NCBI GenBank assembly: GCA_004794655.1
Contig: SMMW01000125.1
Coordinates: 1,077,501 to 1,141,500 of the forward strand
Length of the DNA stretch: 64,000 nt
Direction: 5' to 3'
DNA from: Marisa cornuarietis
Lineage: Eukaryota > Mollusca > Gastropoda > Architaenioglossa > Ampullariidae
Part shown: positions 24,588-35,861 of the stretch, one piece after another
How positions within the stretch are numbered: the stretch's first letter is position 1
How the letters are laid out: each line of letters begins with the position of its first letter
Position numbers and translations under genes: made by a program
Notes under the pieces: generated by a model
Seen by the model: the letters and a program-made list of their open reading frames with translations, nothing else
Databases searched by the model: none
Told to the model about the DNA's origin: nothing

Positions 24588-27500
24588 ATGTCTGGTTATC
24601 CGTCGTCTGCTCCTCAACAGGTGAGACAAAGACAGGTGCGATCAGCCTCGCTCCCGTCTTAGTAGGCTAAGTATGGGAGGGGGTACATTAGTGAGAACAC
24701 AGCGAAAGAGAACTTTACGTCCAGACTTCTATCAACAATATAATTTTGTCTTAACCGACAACGCGAGCGCTGTGAAATTCGCTGGAAATAAAGTATAAAT
24801 TATCACAAAAACATACTCAAAACCAACTACGACTGCTGGTAGATCAAGCACCAGATATACAAGTCTGGTCTACAAGTAACATCGTGTGACAGTCACAAAC
24901 ACATCCTCATCAGTCGTTTCTTTATCAAGCATAATGATAACAACAACTGACAATATGAGGGCACCATTGATGTGCGAGCTCAAAACAGTTAAAAAGAATT
25001 AAGGGGGAACAAACGTAAAACACGTGCGATTATCAGCAAGTAAATAGTAAATTTTACATGCAGCTAAATGAGAAAGAAATAATCGATACATATTTTATAT
25101 CGATAAATATGTCTCAAATTATAATGTTATATTTTAATGGTAAAAAAGTCATTATCAGCAGTAAGTTGTAATTATAAAATAAAAATGCAGTGCTGGAAAT
25201 TAACCATCAAATAAAAAAATACAAGAGTTTAGACAAACGCACATTAAAATGCGTTTATATTTTATTAACATAATGACACGTGGAAGAATTAACTCATGTG
25301 CATCCACTTAGTAACAGACAATCAATAATAATACAAAGTACACTTCAATGTGTGTGATTGTAGTCCATTAATTTTTGATGTGGAGAAGATTTAATTACTA
25401 GTCTGTTGATTGAATTCGGTTTGGGCCTTCTAGTTCTTTTTTTAACTTCAGTCAAAGCTTGTAAATTAAGTTCCAATCTGTAGGGCTGTATTCCGAAATC
25501 AGCCGTTACATTTTCTGTGAAAAAAAAATCGCTTCTTAAACACGACAACCTGGACAATGGTTCTTCATTTGACTTGAATATTTTTTTTAACTGAGCCACA
25601 CTCACTGTTACAAACACTACTGGTGCTTAAGAGAACTCTCCAGCATAGGGAGTATTTTTCTCCTGCCCTCCTAGTGGCAGGTGAGAATACCGATGTTTGA
25701 AGGCTTATATCTTTAAAATTAAGCCTAATTATGTAATCATATTTTGGGAATTATTATTTTAAAATGAACTTAACCCGAACATAAAGAAAACATGCTGCAT
25801 TCTGCTTGTCTTTTAATTAACTGAAGCTGTAAAGCTGTAAATATGTTACACATCCCACAGTTAGTGGCACATCATCATCATCGTCGTCGTCGTCGTCGTT
25901 AAAAGTCTCTTTTCTACTGGTTTAGTATAATGTTATCACACATATTTTAAATACCTCTTCCTGTGCATTACAGTATCATCTCAGTGATGTATATGTTGAT
26001 AACTGTAATAACTATCACAGGCCCAGTGCCCTAACAGAGGAGGGGGAAGACAAAGTTCTAGAGGTCGAGGCCGGGTTCAAGTTTACCTACACGCCGTGAC
26101 TGATGAAGAGGCTGAACTACTTGCTAATACAGGTGAGTGGAATGTTTAAAGATGATTTAATTTTTTAAGGGACAGTAGATGGAAGTATTGCAAAAAGTAA
26201 ACAATAGTGAAGTAAACAGCATTCAAATATAAACATCACAATTTGTAAATCCACGAGAACCGACAGAAACGTGATAAAGATAATGATGAGTTTGCTGATC
26301 ACGTGTAAAGGGATGGTGATGTGTAGTCGATGTATTTATGAAGATTTGTAACAAGACTTACCAGTAGCGTCATCAACCATTACAGTTGGTCGTAACGATA
26401 AATACTAAATGTAAAAGCAGTTGTCTGTTATATTTTGAGACAAATATATATGCGCATTGATAATCTTAAATAAATATATTTTAAGTGAACACGCGTCCCC
26501 TTGAAGAGGTGAAGAAGATGTCAGGTGCTGACGTAGAGTTTGACCCCAACCCTTCACCTGTACCAGGTATGAAGATTCTCAACATCCACGGTGTTTTTTC
26601 TCAGATCAACGCAGCGGTTAGTCTCATCAGTCAGAAGACTGGCTCAAAGGTTTGTTTGTTTGTTTAAAAAAACAAGGTTATTTGAAGATAAGCATATTTT
26701 ATAGTGGATAATAACATTTTAGAATAAGCCCTCACCAATTCTATATATCAGTAGCAAACACAAATAATGTTTAAACACAAATAATCTACAATGACCCAAA
26801 GAATAATAGGTCATGTATATTTTAATTTACCAAAATGGTGTTGACACAGGAAACATTATCAGACCAAGCCCAGACATTCTGGCTACAGTGGGTTGAGGCC
26901 ACGTTCCCTGATCTCGACTCTCGCGCCTACTTCCTGCCTCCTGTCTACATCAACCGCGTGCCGATGACCAGACAGTCGACTGCAGGTCAGGAAGTTCTTG
27001 TCCTACAGTCAGGACAGACCGGACACTCAGGTCAGTCAGGTCAGTCGGCGAATATTCCATCCACTGCTGCTTCCATCCCTCAGCCACCTCGCTTTCAGGA
27101 CAGCGACATCAGAGACGATGCAGCCATGCAAAGGGTGCTCTTGTGTCTCCAGAAACTGTGTGAAGACAAGAAAGAAGTGATGGTTGGACTGACTCAGCTT
27201 CAGTTCGGCCAGTATCTGGGAGAACCTTGTTACACTGCTGCAGCTGCACAGCTCCCCCTACCGGCCAACCTTCCTTCTGCTCTGCCACGAAACTGGCAAC
27301 AGGGCGACTTTGATGTGCTTCTCATTCACCGAGATTTCGGTTTAGTCTCTTGCGAGGTGAAGGCATTTGGTGACAACACACAGGCACTCAATATGTCTAA
27401 AGACGATAAAGACAAAATCATTAGAAAGAAGCTGAAAGAGGCCATGTCACAGCTGAACAAGGCGGAGGCCATGTTGTCTCACCTGGTGTCCGACATCGCT

Positions 27501-30500
27501 AAGGGTCTGCCAGTCACTAAGACCATCGCCTTTCCCAACCTCACGACTAACGAAGTTCAACAGGCCATCTCCTGCGACACTCAGCTCACTCAGGTTTCAC
27601 TTCTCTTCTGTCTACTGTAACATCTGAACATGTTCCTCATCACGTTCACAAATATGATTCTGAAAAAAGTGAAATTACTTTGCTAACAACACACGACAAA
27701 CAAATGACATCTTCCAAATGTGTTTATGCTTTAAAAGAGTATTTCTAGACAAGATGTCTAGACATACTATTTTGTATTGAATTTCGCCAAGTTACAAGTA
27801 TTTTGGTTGGTTTTGAAAACGTGTAGAAGCATTTTAGTATGCTAGAAGCATACTACTCTATTTATTTTAGTTTTAATATTTTCTAAATACTTTAAAATAA
27901 CTTTATAATTAATTTCATTTTATTGTGCTTTATATCTTTAGTTAAAAACCTCGACACATTTGGCTAATTTCTCTTTAAGTCAGAGGAGTGTTTTATTACA
28001 GGACCTGTGTGACTGTCTGGGAACAAGAGACCCCGCCGACATCGCTGGTGTGTGTCTGTGCTCTGATCAGTTGTCTGACCCCAAGACCCCGTGGGACGTC
28101 AGTAGTCACGTGATGAGGGAACTCGGACACTGGTGGCAGCGACGTGTGGCTGGGGCTGGACATGGCAGTCATAAACTGTCCTTTCACATTTACAAGAAGT
28201 TAATAGCCAGGTGCGTGTTAACTCATAATACTTTAAAGCTGGGGTGCCCAACCTACGGCCTGCGGTTTACATTCGGCCCGCGTAACTTCTGGTGGTCGGT
28301 TTTTAAAATAGTGTCGCCCGGGCGAGGGAAGGTAGATGCAGACTTTTACACGCGGTCAGTCTTCCCTTATTGCCTACCGACAATCGGCGGGGTGGAGATC
28401 ACAGGCGGTGCCGACTACCTGACCGATAGTTGTTAGCACTGCATATACTCCTAGTGCCCCTTGAACGGGAGAAACTATTCTCTTTTAATGGCGCCTTTAA
28501 CCAGACACAGGGGGACATCACCCTGATGCCGTCACTGGGTCGGCCTTTCCTCATGTGTAGTGTCTCAAGAAAAAGTGGCAGGGGTGGTGTACGGGTCATC
28601 GTAAGTACTTTAAGCCTCTGTTATCAGTCAATTTGTCGTCGGCACTCGATCTGAGAGGTCGTGGGATCACTATAGCCGTGGAAAATGGCTGCGGGAGCTA
28701 AGAAACATAAGGTTGATTCTGAGTGTCGCAATTTTCAGGAGAAGTGGACGAATTTGTACTTTTTGTGCAACAAGAGGAGAAGTCCTTGTGCCTCATTTGT
28801 AAGGAGACTGTTGCTGTATTGAAGGAGCACAATATTAAGCAACATTACGAAACCAAACACAAGCTTACGTATGATCAATATGTTGGTTTGTATCTCGAAC
28901 AGAAAATTACCAGATTGCATGAAGAAACTGGTGGTTTAGCAAAACTGTTCAACAAACGAAGAAATGACAACGAAGCGGCTGTTCGAGCAGCTAAACCATT
29001 TCTGAAGGTGAATGTGTGAAGAACTGCATTCTGGCTGTAGTGGAAGAGTTATGTCCGGGAAAAAAAAGAGTGCAATTGAAGCTGTCAGCTTGTCACGAAT
29101 GACAATCACAAGAGGAGTGGAAAATTTGGGAAGCGATCTTATGTTGCAGCTGAAGTCAAAAGCAGGTCAGTTTGAAATGTTTTCGATTGCTGCAGATGAG
29201 TCTACGGATGTAAGTGACACTGTGCAAGTATTAGTCTTCATTTGAAATTATACTGAAGAACTGGCGGCTATGACAAGCAGTGGCTCTTTCATGGATAAGT
29301 GCAACAACAGGTTCCAGTGACTATAATTTAAAAGTGTTGTAAAGAACTTTATCAAGAGTGAACAGTAAAAAGTGACTTTGTGCGTACTTTAAACTTGAGC
29401 TTGTTAGCAATTAAACGAAGAAAAAAAAACTGTCTGTTAGAATATTTGTTAATTAGAGTTGTAAAGTAATTAATAACTTTCGTGATATATTTTAAGAATT
29501 ATTTTTTCTTCAACAGTCATCGTAGAATTTTATTAAGTATTTTGCCATATTTGTGCTAATATAATTAAATATACACAGGCCTCCAAACTAGGCGGAGTGA
29601 GTTATTGTGTTGTGTGAAGTAAAATAACGTGCAAATGTCCAGTAGGGTACGTGTTTTCAACTGTCTGTGATATTCACTTCATGGCAGAAAATTAGGAAAA
29701 TGTCAGCGGACAATGAAATCAGCTTTTTAAGGTTTGGCTTTCTGTTTCATCTTGCCACACATCATTACATTTTTCTTTCCACCAGAATCAAAAGGCTGGG
29801 AAGTATCGTCAGTGACACTGTCAGTGTATTTTGTAAGAATAACCTTTTTATTCCAACGGTTTTGCTATAATCATTTTGTGTTCTTCCCTAGGTCCATCAC
29901 TGCAGGCTACAAACTTGTTAAATTATGAAAATATCTTTCCTTACAATGTTGTATTGTTCTTCATGTTTCCGTTGTCAGCAAGTCAAGGTCTACATTGCGG
30001 AAATAAGCTATGGAAGTGTTCATCTGTTCACATTAATGAGTGAAAACAACAAATTTTCACTTTAGTTGTAACGGAAACGACTTTTTCGAGAAAAGTGAGA
30101 AATTTACTGATGGAGACAATGCGGTTAACATTTAACAATCTACTCTTTACTGTACTTCTTATTAGTTGGTTGTGTAAAACATGTAAAGTATATATTATTA
30201 TTGTTTGTGTACAACATGTGAAGTATATATTATTAATGTTTGTGTACAACATGTAAAGTAAATATTATTATTGTTTAAACATGTGAAGTGTATATTATTA
30301 TTGTGTAAACATGTGAAGTATATATTATTATTGTTTGTATAAAAGATGTGAAGTATATATTATTATTGTGTGTGTAAAACGTGTGAAGTACATATTATTA
30401 TTATTATTGTGTAAAACATGTAAAGTATATATTATTATTGTTTGTGTACAACATGTGAAGTATATATTATTATTGTTTGTGTAAAACATGTGAAGTATAT

Positions 30501-33114
30501 GTTATTATTGTTTGTGTACAACATGTGAAGTATATATTATTATTGTTTGTATACAACATGTAAAGTATATATTATTATTGTTTGTGTGGACTAGATTCTG
30601 TGGTCCGGCGACAACAGTGAGTGTGCCATGTACAAGTCCTCCACGTGTGAGTGTCAAGACCCTGGGTCAGGCCGTGTGGTGTACAGGAGAGTGCTATACT
30701 GCTGTAATAACACTCTTCCCGGAGCAACTTCACCTGCTCAACATGGCGCCTCCCAGACTCTTTGTCACCGGACCGCCCGGCACAGGTAAAACCGTGGTGC
30801 TGCTGCTGATGGGTATAGAATGGCTGCGATGTGGTGACCACGTCCACATTGTGAGTACTTGTCATGAGAGTCGTGCAGCGTGCATCATGTTGTACATCCT
30901 GTTGCTGCAGACAGTAAACACACAACAGTCAGCAGGTGTATCACCCGGTCAGCCTCACCTCCTGCTGTTTGATCTTTTTAACGGTAAAGACGTGACGAAG
31001 GCCGTCAACGACTTGTCACAGGCGGCGAGCGGAGGGTCGTTGTACGTCATCGCTGATGAAGTGAGGTGAGTAGTACAGCGTGTGATGTGATGATAGACAC
31101 ACTTGCTTCTATCTCTTAATCACTACCAGATCTTTAAAGACCAATCTGAATGGTTTGCGTTTTTTGGCAGATATCGCTAGATATATGCGATTTAAATATA
31201 ACCTGTAAATTTCAGCCTCGAAAACCGATCCGTTAATTAATTATCCGCTATGATTCGCACTTACGATCAATTGGCAGCCGTCAACACCAAACAGAGTACT
31301 ACGTCATAGTAGTGCACCATTCACAACATTGGCAGCTGTCAACACCAAACAGAGAAAGAAAGAGAGAGAGAGAATGAGCGACAGATCGAGTTATTCAGAC
31401 GTTAAAGTCTGCATTATTCGTGGTTCTGAAAAACTGTTACTTTAGCACGAGAAATGTAGACTTTAACGTCCCAATAACCCGAATTGTCGCTCATTCTCTC
31501 TCTCTGTTTGGTGTTGACGGCTGCCAATGTTGTGAATGGTGCACTAGTGTGACGTAGTACACTGTTAACGGAGATGGTTGATTCCTGGTGGAAATCGCGT
31601 ACTTTGGAGGTTTTGGAGGCTAAAATTTACAGGTTAGGTTATATCGCCTATATCTGCCGATACATGCAAACATCGCAAACCATTTAGGTTGGTCTCTAGT
31701 TTAACAGGTGAAAAATCCTCAATAAATTTGACATCTGATGAAGGTGAAGATTTATTGCGCTACATGTGCTGTTAAGCAGATTGTGTTTCAACACGTCTTA
31801 TTATTTTCACGTCATTTAATTGTCTGTATGATGACGTGTTTAACTGACAACGTCACGCACGATGCACAAACGTAAACACACATATTACTGACAGTAGAAA
31901 GTATAACACGTGTATCTCAGTCTCTGTAACACTCATGTCTGTGACAGGTCAGACTTCAAGACTGTGTGTCACAAGCTGCTGACACAAGTTCCTCGTCTCC
32001 ATCTTTGGGCGGCAGGTTGTTTCCATGGAAACGCACCCGCCGGCTGGCAAGTGGAACATTTAACCAGACCCCTCCGCTCTCCACCGGCCGTCGTCAGGGA
32101 AGTCCAGCAGCACGAGTATATGACTGATGGTCTTGTCCTGCCGTACAGTGAGCGTGGTGTGCCCGACCACACAGACGGCCCGCCAGTCAGACGACTGTAT
32201 CACCGAGGTCAGGGTCACTCACGTTACTGGCCAGGTGACTGTGTCACGTGCGGTCGTGAGGTGGCCAGCTTCCTACACAGTCTCCATGTTGGTGTTACGG
32301 GTAGGTGTGGGTATTGTGTAGTGTAACGTCTGTTGACAGGTGAACAGTTAACGGTGTCATAATAACAAACAGGTTAGTGACGTGTGTTAGTAACGCGTGT
32401 CTGTCATGTTATGTCACTACGTCATGACGTCACTGTTTGTGTCTGTCAGTGTGTACGCTGTATCTCCGGCATGAGAGTAATGTCCCTTCGCTTAACCGGC
32501 TGGAGGGGACTAGCTCTCTGTATTTGTTGTTGTTTTCGACGACTTGCTGTGAGTTTCGTACTTATTATTGTTCACATGTTTCTTCGTCTTTCTGTTTCAA
32601 CGATTTGCTTGTCTGCGGCATTTTTGGTTCCACCTACGGCCTTCTGCGTCCCCATCGAAAGCCAGCCTGTTCGTGACGGTTTCTTGCGCCATTCGTCGCA
32701 TGATTTTTTTTTTTTACCAGAGATGTGTACAGTCATGTTTTATCCACTTCGCTCTCTGCTTGTCTTTGTCGTCGTCGTGTGGACATGCAGGCGTGCTCTG
32801 GGCGTCTTGACTTCCACTCACTGTGACTGTGTCTGCTGACATTCGTCGAATGGTTTGCTCACAGCTGTAGACTCCGCCACACCATTACTCTCAATGTTAT
32901 CCTTTAGATGTTATGTTCATGCTTGGGTGCAGTATTTTCTTTTTTCTACCTTGTATTTTTGTTTGTTGCAATGTCTCTGTATAATTGTTTGTTAATAAGT
33001 TTGGTCTTTGTTTGAACGTGGTTTCAGTGTCAATCTGTTTTAAAGCTTTTTTTCTTTTTTGGAAGGCGCATTGAGTCGACTCTGGGGTTGAAAATTGTGC
33101 TATATAAATCTACT

Positions 33115-33150
<36 letters not shown>

Positions 33151-33527
33151 TGACGCATAGAAGAAAGTGACTTTATATGTTAACAGAGAATGTTACGACA
33201 ACATCCACGACCGTCAGCGGCGACACAGTACCACCCTGTCTGCAGTGGAGAGACGTGTTGGTGTTTTACTCGGGTAAAGTTAGTGACGACTCGGGGATGA
33301 TGGTAGCGCTTAAAGAAGCGGATATTCCAGTGCGGGTGATGAAGGATGACGACATTGAGGACGTGGCCGCAGCCTGTAGTAACGTGGTGTGGGTGGCGAG
33401 TGGACAGCTTGTTCATGGTCTGGAGAGAAAAGTAGTCGTCTGTCTGACTGATGCTAAGCACGATAAAAATTGCCGAATTTACTCCATGTCTCGGTGTATG
33501 TCACAACTTGTGATTATCTTCTACTGA
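24588..33527 (+). CDS. KH-like / PD-(D/E)XK nuclease / SF1 helicase fusion protein, copy 1 (808 aa)
   Basis: Exons: 24588-24620, 26021-26132, 26486-26649, 26850-27593, 28002-28210, 30595-31065, 31948-32300, 33187-33527 (stop). They sum to 2,427 nt, an open frame. Domains in order: short start MSGYPSSAPQQ; RG-rich stretch; KH-like fold about residues 29-102 (VYLHAV, then LEEVKKMSGADVEF, then MKILNIHG) with TVNT in place of the GXXG loop; low-complexity Gln/Ser/Gly linker about 145-185; NERD-like nuclease core GDFDVLLIH...CEVKAFGDN (D256/D258, E272, K274); SF1 NTPase with FPEQ before Walker A GPPGTGKT (480-487), Walker B-like LYVIADE (570-576), TRPLRSPP, then RGLERK-type HGLERKVVVCL and SRCMSQLVII, which fit UvrD-type motifs V and VI. 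I know no named animal family with this order. ATG 24588 is chosen because copy 2 starts at the same codon; an in-frame ATG at 24555 would add 11 residues. Activity on RNA or DNA is inferred, not shown. Confidence 0.85.
24621..26020. other. intron 1 of nuclease-helicase copy 1
   Basis: AT-rich from 24,950 to 25,350. A 90-codon minus-strand ORF at 25345-25617 is unrecognised and probably chance. The last 80 bases before the acceptor are similar to those before exon 2 of copy 2 (shared CTGTAATAACTATC), so the duplication included introns. Confidence 0.5.
28238..29260 (+). mobile_element. hAT-family transposon remnant (GTF2IRD2/ZBED-like transposase) in intron 5 of copy 1
   Basis: The left end GGGGTGCCCAACCTACGGCC at about 28,243 looks like a hAT terminal inverted repeat. 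From 28,685 broken frames give a zinc-finger-like stretch (EKSLCLICKETVAVLKEHNI with HYETKHK) and then AVSLSRMTITRGVENL and FSIAADESTDVSDTVQVLVF, a hallmark of hAT transposases with the catalytic Asp in DESTD. Frameshifts at about 28,745 and near 29,010 plus an early stop at 29,243 show decay. No matching right terminus was found before 30,170, so it is 3'-truncated. Same strand as the host gene. Confidence 0.85.
30176..30590. repeat. AT-rich minisatellite of about 33-35 bp abutting a splice acceptor
   Basis: About 12 units of ACATGTGAAGTATATATTAT followed by TATTGTTTGTGTACA. The array runs to within a few bases of the acceptor TAG at 30592-30594 of the exon carrying Walker A. Copy 2 has no such array at the same place. 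Confidence 0.92.
31138..31700. mobile_element. 563-bp palindromic (foldback) MITE flanked by TTAA
   Basis: The left arm (AGACCAATCTGAATGGTTTGC ... GCTGTCAACACCAAACAGAG) is the reverse complement of the right arm (CTCTGTTTGGTGTTGACGGC ... GCAAACCATTTAGGTTGGTCT) over roughly 250 bases, with a short centre near 31,430. TTAA lies directly outside both ends (31134-31137 and 31701-31704). No ORF. A related left arm occurs at 52,291-52,385. Confidence 0.88.
32475..33150 (+). mobile_element. truncated LINE 3' end ending in (AAT)n, inside intron 7 of copy 1
   Basis: Comparison with copy 2 shows that intron sequence continues from CTCCGGCATG (32,474) to TGAC (about 33,151); copy 2 lacks everything between. 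The insert ends GTGCTATATAAATCTACTTT followed by AAT repeats, a common LINE tail. ORFs inside are non-coding 3' UTR. Confidence 0.7.
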
Positions 33528-34190
33528 CGGCATACTGCGCGTCATCTCACGTCATCAGCTCATGACATCACACATGTTACGTAAATATGCTGAGTATCGT
33601 GTAACTCGTTTCGAAGAACCTAAATTTAGTTTTCGATAAGCAAAGTTCGTAAGCGTCAGTAGTTCTTGTTCGTATGTTTGCCATACATGTGTGCCGCATA
33701 AGAAAAAGTATTAATGAAATTTTAAAATGCTATGTATAGCTCGTCCCGTCATGTAGCATAGGGCATGTTCGTGTAATCGGACCACCCGATCAAAGATACT
33801 GAATACTACAAGATGGGTTGTAGCGCGAAATCCGCTATGTAAACAACGATGGCGGCGTTGCGCGCAGCGACCCTAGCGGTATGCGTGAAGAATAGATTCA
33901 GGGGAGATAATTACATGATCGCGATGAATAGATCGTTTGTCGCCCTCTAGTAAATCACAGCCCAGTAGTGTGCGCACCGTCATAATGATATTTTTCAGTA
34001 TGTACGTATTATCCATTCAGGTTTGTTGGTACATAATTTTTTTCTTCATAAACACTAGTAACCAACAAAAAATAGGCCTATCTCAGTAGGTGTTAAGAGA
34101 ATGGTTACACTCACTTTAATCTTTTTGTATTATTATTGTATGAATGTACAAAAAATCTCCTTGCATTAAATCCTTTGCTTTTTATTGATG
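33528..34190. other. 3' flank of nuclease-helicase copy 1
   Basis: No canonical AATAAA close to the stop; AATGAA at 33,714 is a weak candidate. No gene seen. Confidence 0.35.
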
Positions 34191-34196
34191 GGATGG

Positions 34197-34230
34197 TTTT
34201 GTTTGTTTGTTTGTTTGTTTGTTTGTTTTT
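34197..34230. repeat. (TTTG)n microsatellite
   Basis: Seven to eight TTTG units. Confidence 0.95.
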
Positions 34231-34287
34231 TGTCCTAAGTCAATATGGCATGAGAACAAGAGTATCCTTGCAAGCTTTCTCTCTTTC

Positions 34288-34288
34288 A

Positions 34289-34368
<80 letters not shown>
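34288..34368. repeat. (CA)n microsatellite
   Basis: About 40 CA units. Confidence 0.98.
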
Positions 34369-34369
<1 letters not shown>

Positions 34370-34371
<2 letters not shown>

Positions 34372-35285
34372 GCACACTGTCAAGAACGCTCGGGACGTGT
34401 GGACGAGTCACATACAACACACACTGACCTCATAGCGTTCTTCACGTGTTCTTTCACACAACAAAGTACTAAGACCTGCACGTGGGTTCCTATATCTCTA
34501 TAATTTAAAAAATCCAAATAGTTTCCCACACTCAACAAATTTCAAATAAAAGTTACATCAACATACCTCGCAGCTAATTAATGATTACATAAACCGTTCC
34601 AATATTTTAAATATCCCCAGTCAATTTATGAGAACAAGCGAACAGGAATATCCTTTCAACAACGTAGATGTCTTTCAACCTTCCACTCAAACGTCGCTCA
34701 CCGTCTCTTCTCTATATCAGCTTAATTTTCTTCCAAAGTTAATCAACAGTTTCTCAAAACGTACATGACCACATCACACTGTCAACGTCTGATCACAACT
34801 CACGCACCCACAGATATACACATGCCTGTAATATTCCTTGAAATTATATAGAAATACACACCACAACGAATCTCCAAAAGCACAGCAATTACTCCCAATA
34901 CAGAATCCACTGGCAGAAACACAGCAACTGACGAATCTTTTCAAACACAAGCAATACTCCAATTTTCTGAATAAACCCGTAGAAACACAACAACTGGCGA
35001 AACACTAACCTATATACTCCAAACAATACTACAAATGCCGACATCCTTTACTTTTCTCCAAAAATCACACACAGATACACCGGTACATTCCACTAAAACC
35101 ATCTTTTGTTCTCTCTCTCTCGAAACTTCTGCGCTCTTTCAGACGACACCCCACGTCATAACCTCTTTTACGTCACGCTTTTCAACCATAGCAAACGTAT
35201 CCCCCAAGGGTCACTAACCCTGCTGTACAAAACAAACAAGAGAGCTAACTCCATTTCTGACCTAAATTACTGTCACGGGTCGATC
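34370..35285. other. non-coding stretch between two CA arrays
   Basis: C- and A-rich strand with recurrent ACACAGCAACTGRCGAA-type phrases at 34,918 and 34,985. It ends in GTCACGGGTCGATCCGTCAC, related to the end of the SINE-like element at 42,205-42,428 (GGTCGATCCGTGAC). No coding signal. Confidence 0.4.
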
Positions 35286-35287
35286 CG

Positions 35288-35288
<1 letters not shown>

Positions 35289-35345
<57 letters not shown>
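35289..35345. repeat. (CA)n microsatellite
   Basis: About 28 CA units. Confidence 0.98.
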
Positions 35346-35349
<4 letters not shown>

Positions 35350-35861
35350 GAATTAAGAAAATGTAATCAGACAAATTAATGATGATGATGTTATGAAAAT
35401 TAGTGCAGCAATACGGTCTGCATCAAGCTCACATTTTAAATTTATTTGTACTTTACAGTCAGGCCAACCGGCATTACTTTTGAGTTACTAATGAACCCCT
35501 CGGTCTACCGATATTAAAAAAAATTAAATATAATGTATTAAGAGTCAATCTTTAAAAAGAGGTGTCAAAAATGGTACAAAGGAGTGAAAGTTAATTGTAA
35601 ATAGGACAATAACATGACATAAGCAATATTTCAATACCTTGAAATACAGGAATGTGGCCAGTTTATGAAAACATTAGACTAAAAAAACATTTTACAATGC
35701 TTAGCGGAACATTTCAGTAAACATTTAATAAGACAGTACAAAGCAATTTGCTTCAAAATTTTCTTCAAATTACTGAAGTAAATCTCAAGTGATCCTAGGA
35801 TGAAAACAAAATCAATACACAGCTAAATAACAACAACAAAAGAATGCTATGACATGGAAAA

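Noticed and set aside
25345..25617. 90-codon minus-strand ORF in intron 1 of nuclease-helicase copy 1
   Set aside because: No recognisable domain, antisense to the gene and in AT-rich sequence; too little to support a gene.
32384..32839. 151-codon plus-strand ORF
   Set aside because: It spans the junction of intron 7 and an inserted LINE tail; low-complexity Cys/Phe-rich translation with no family signal.
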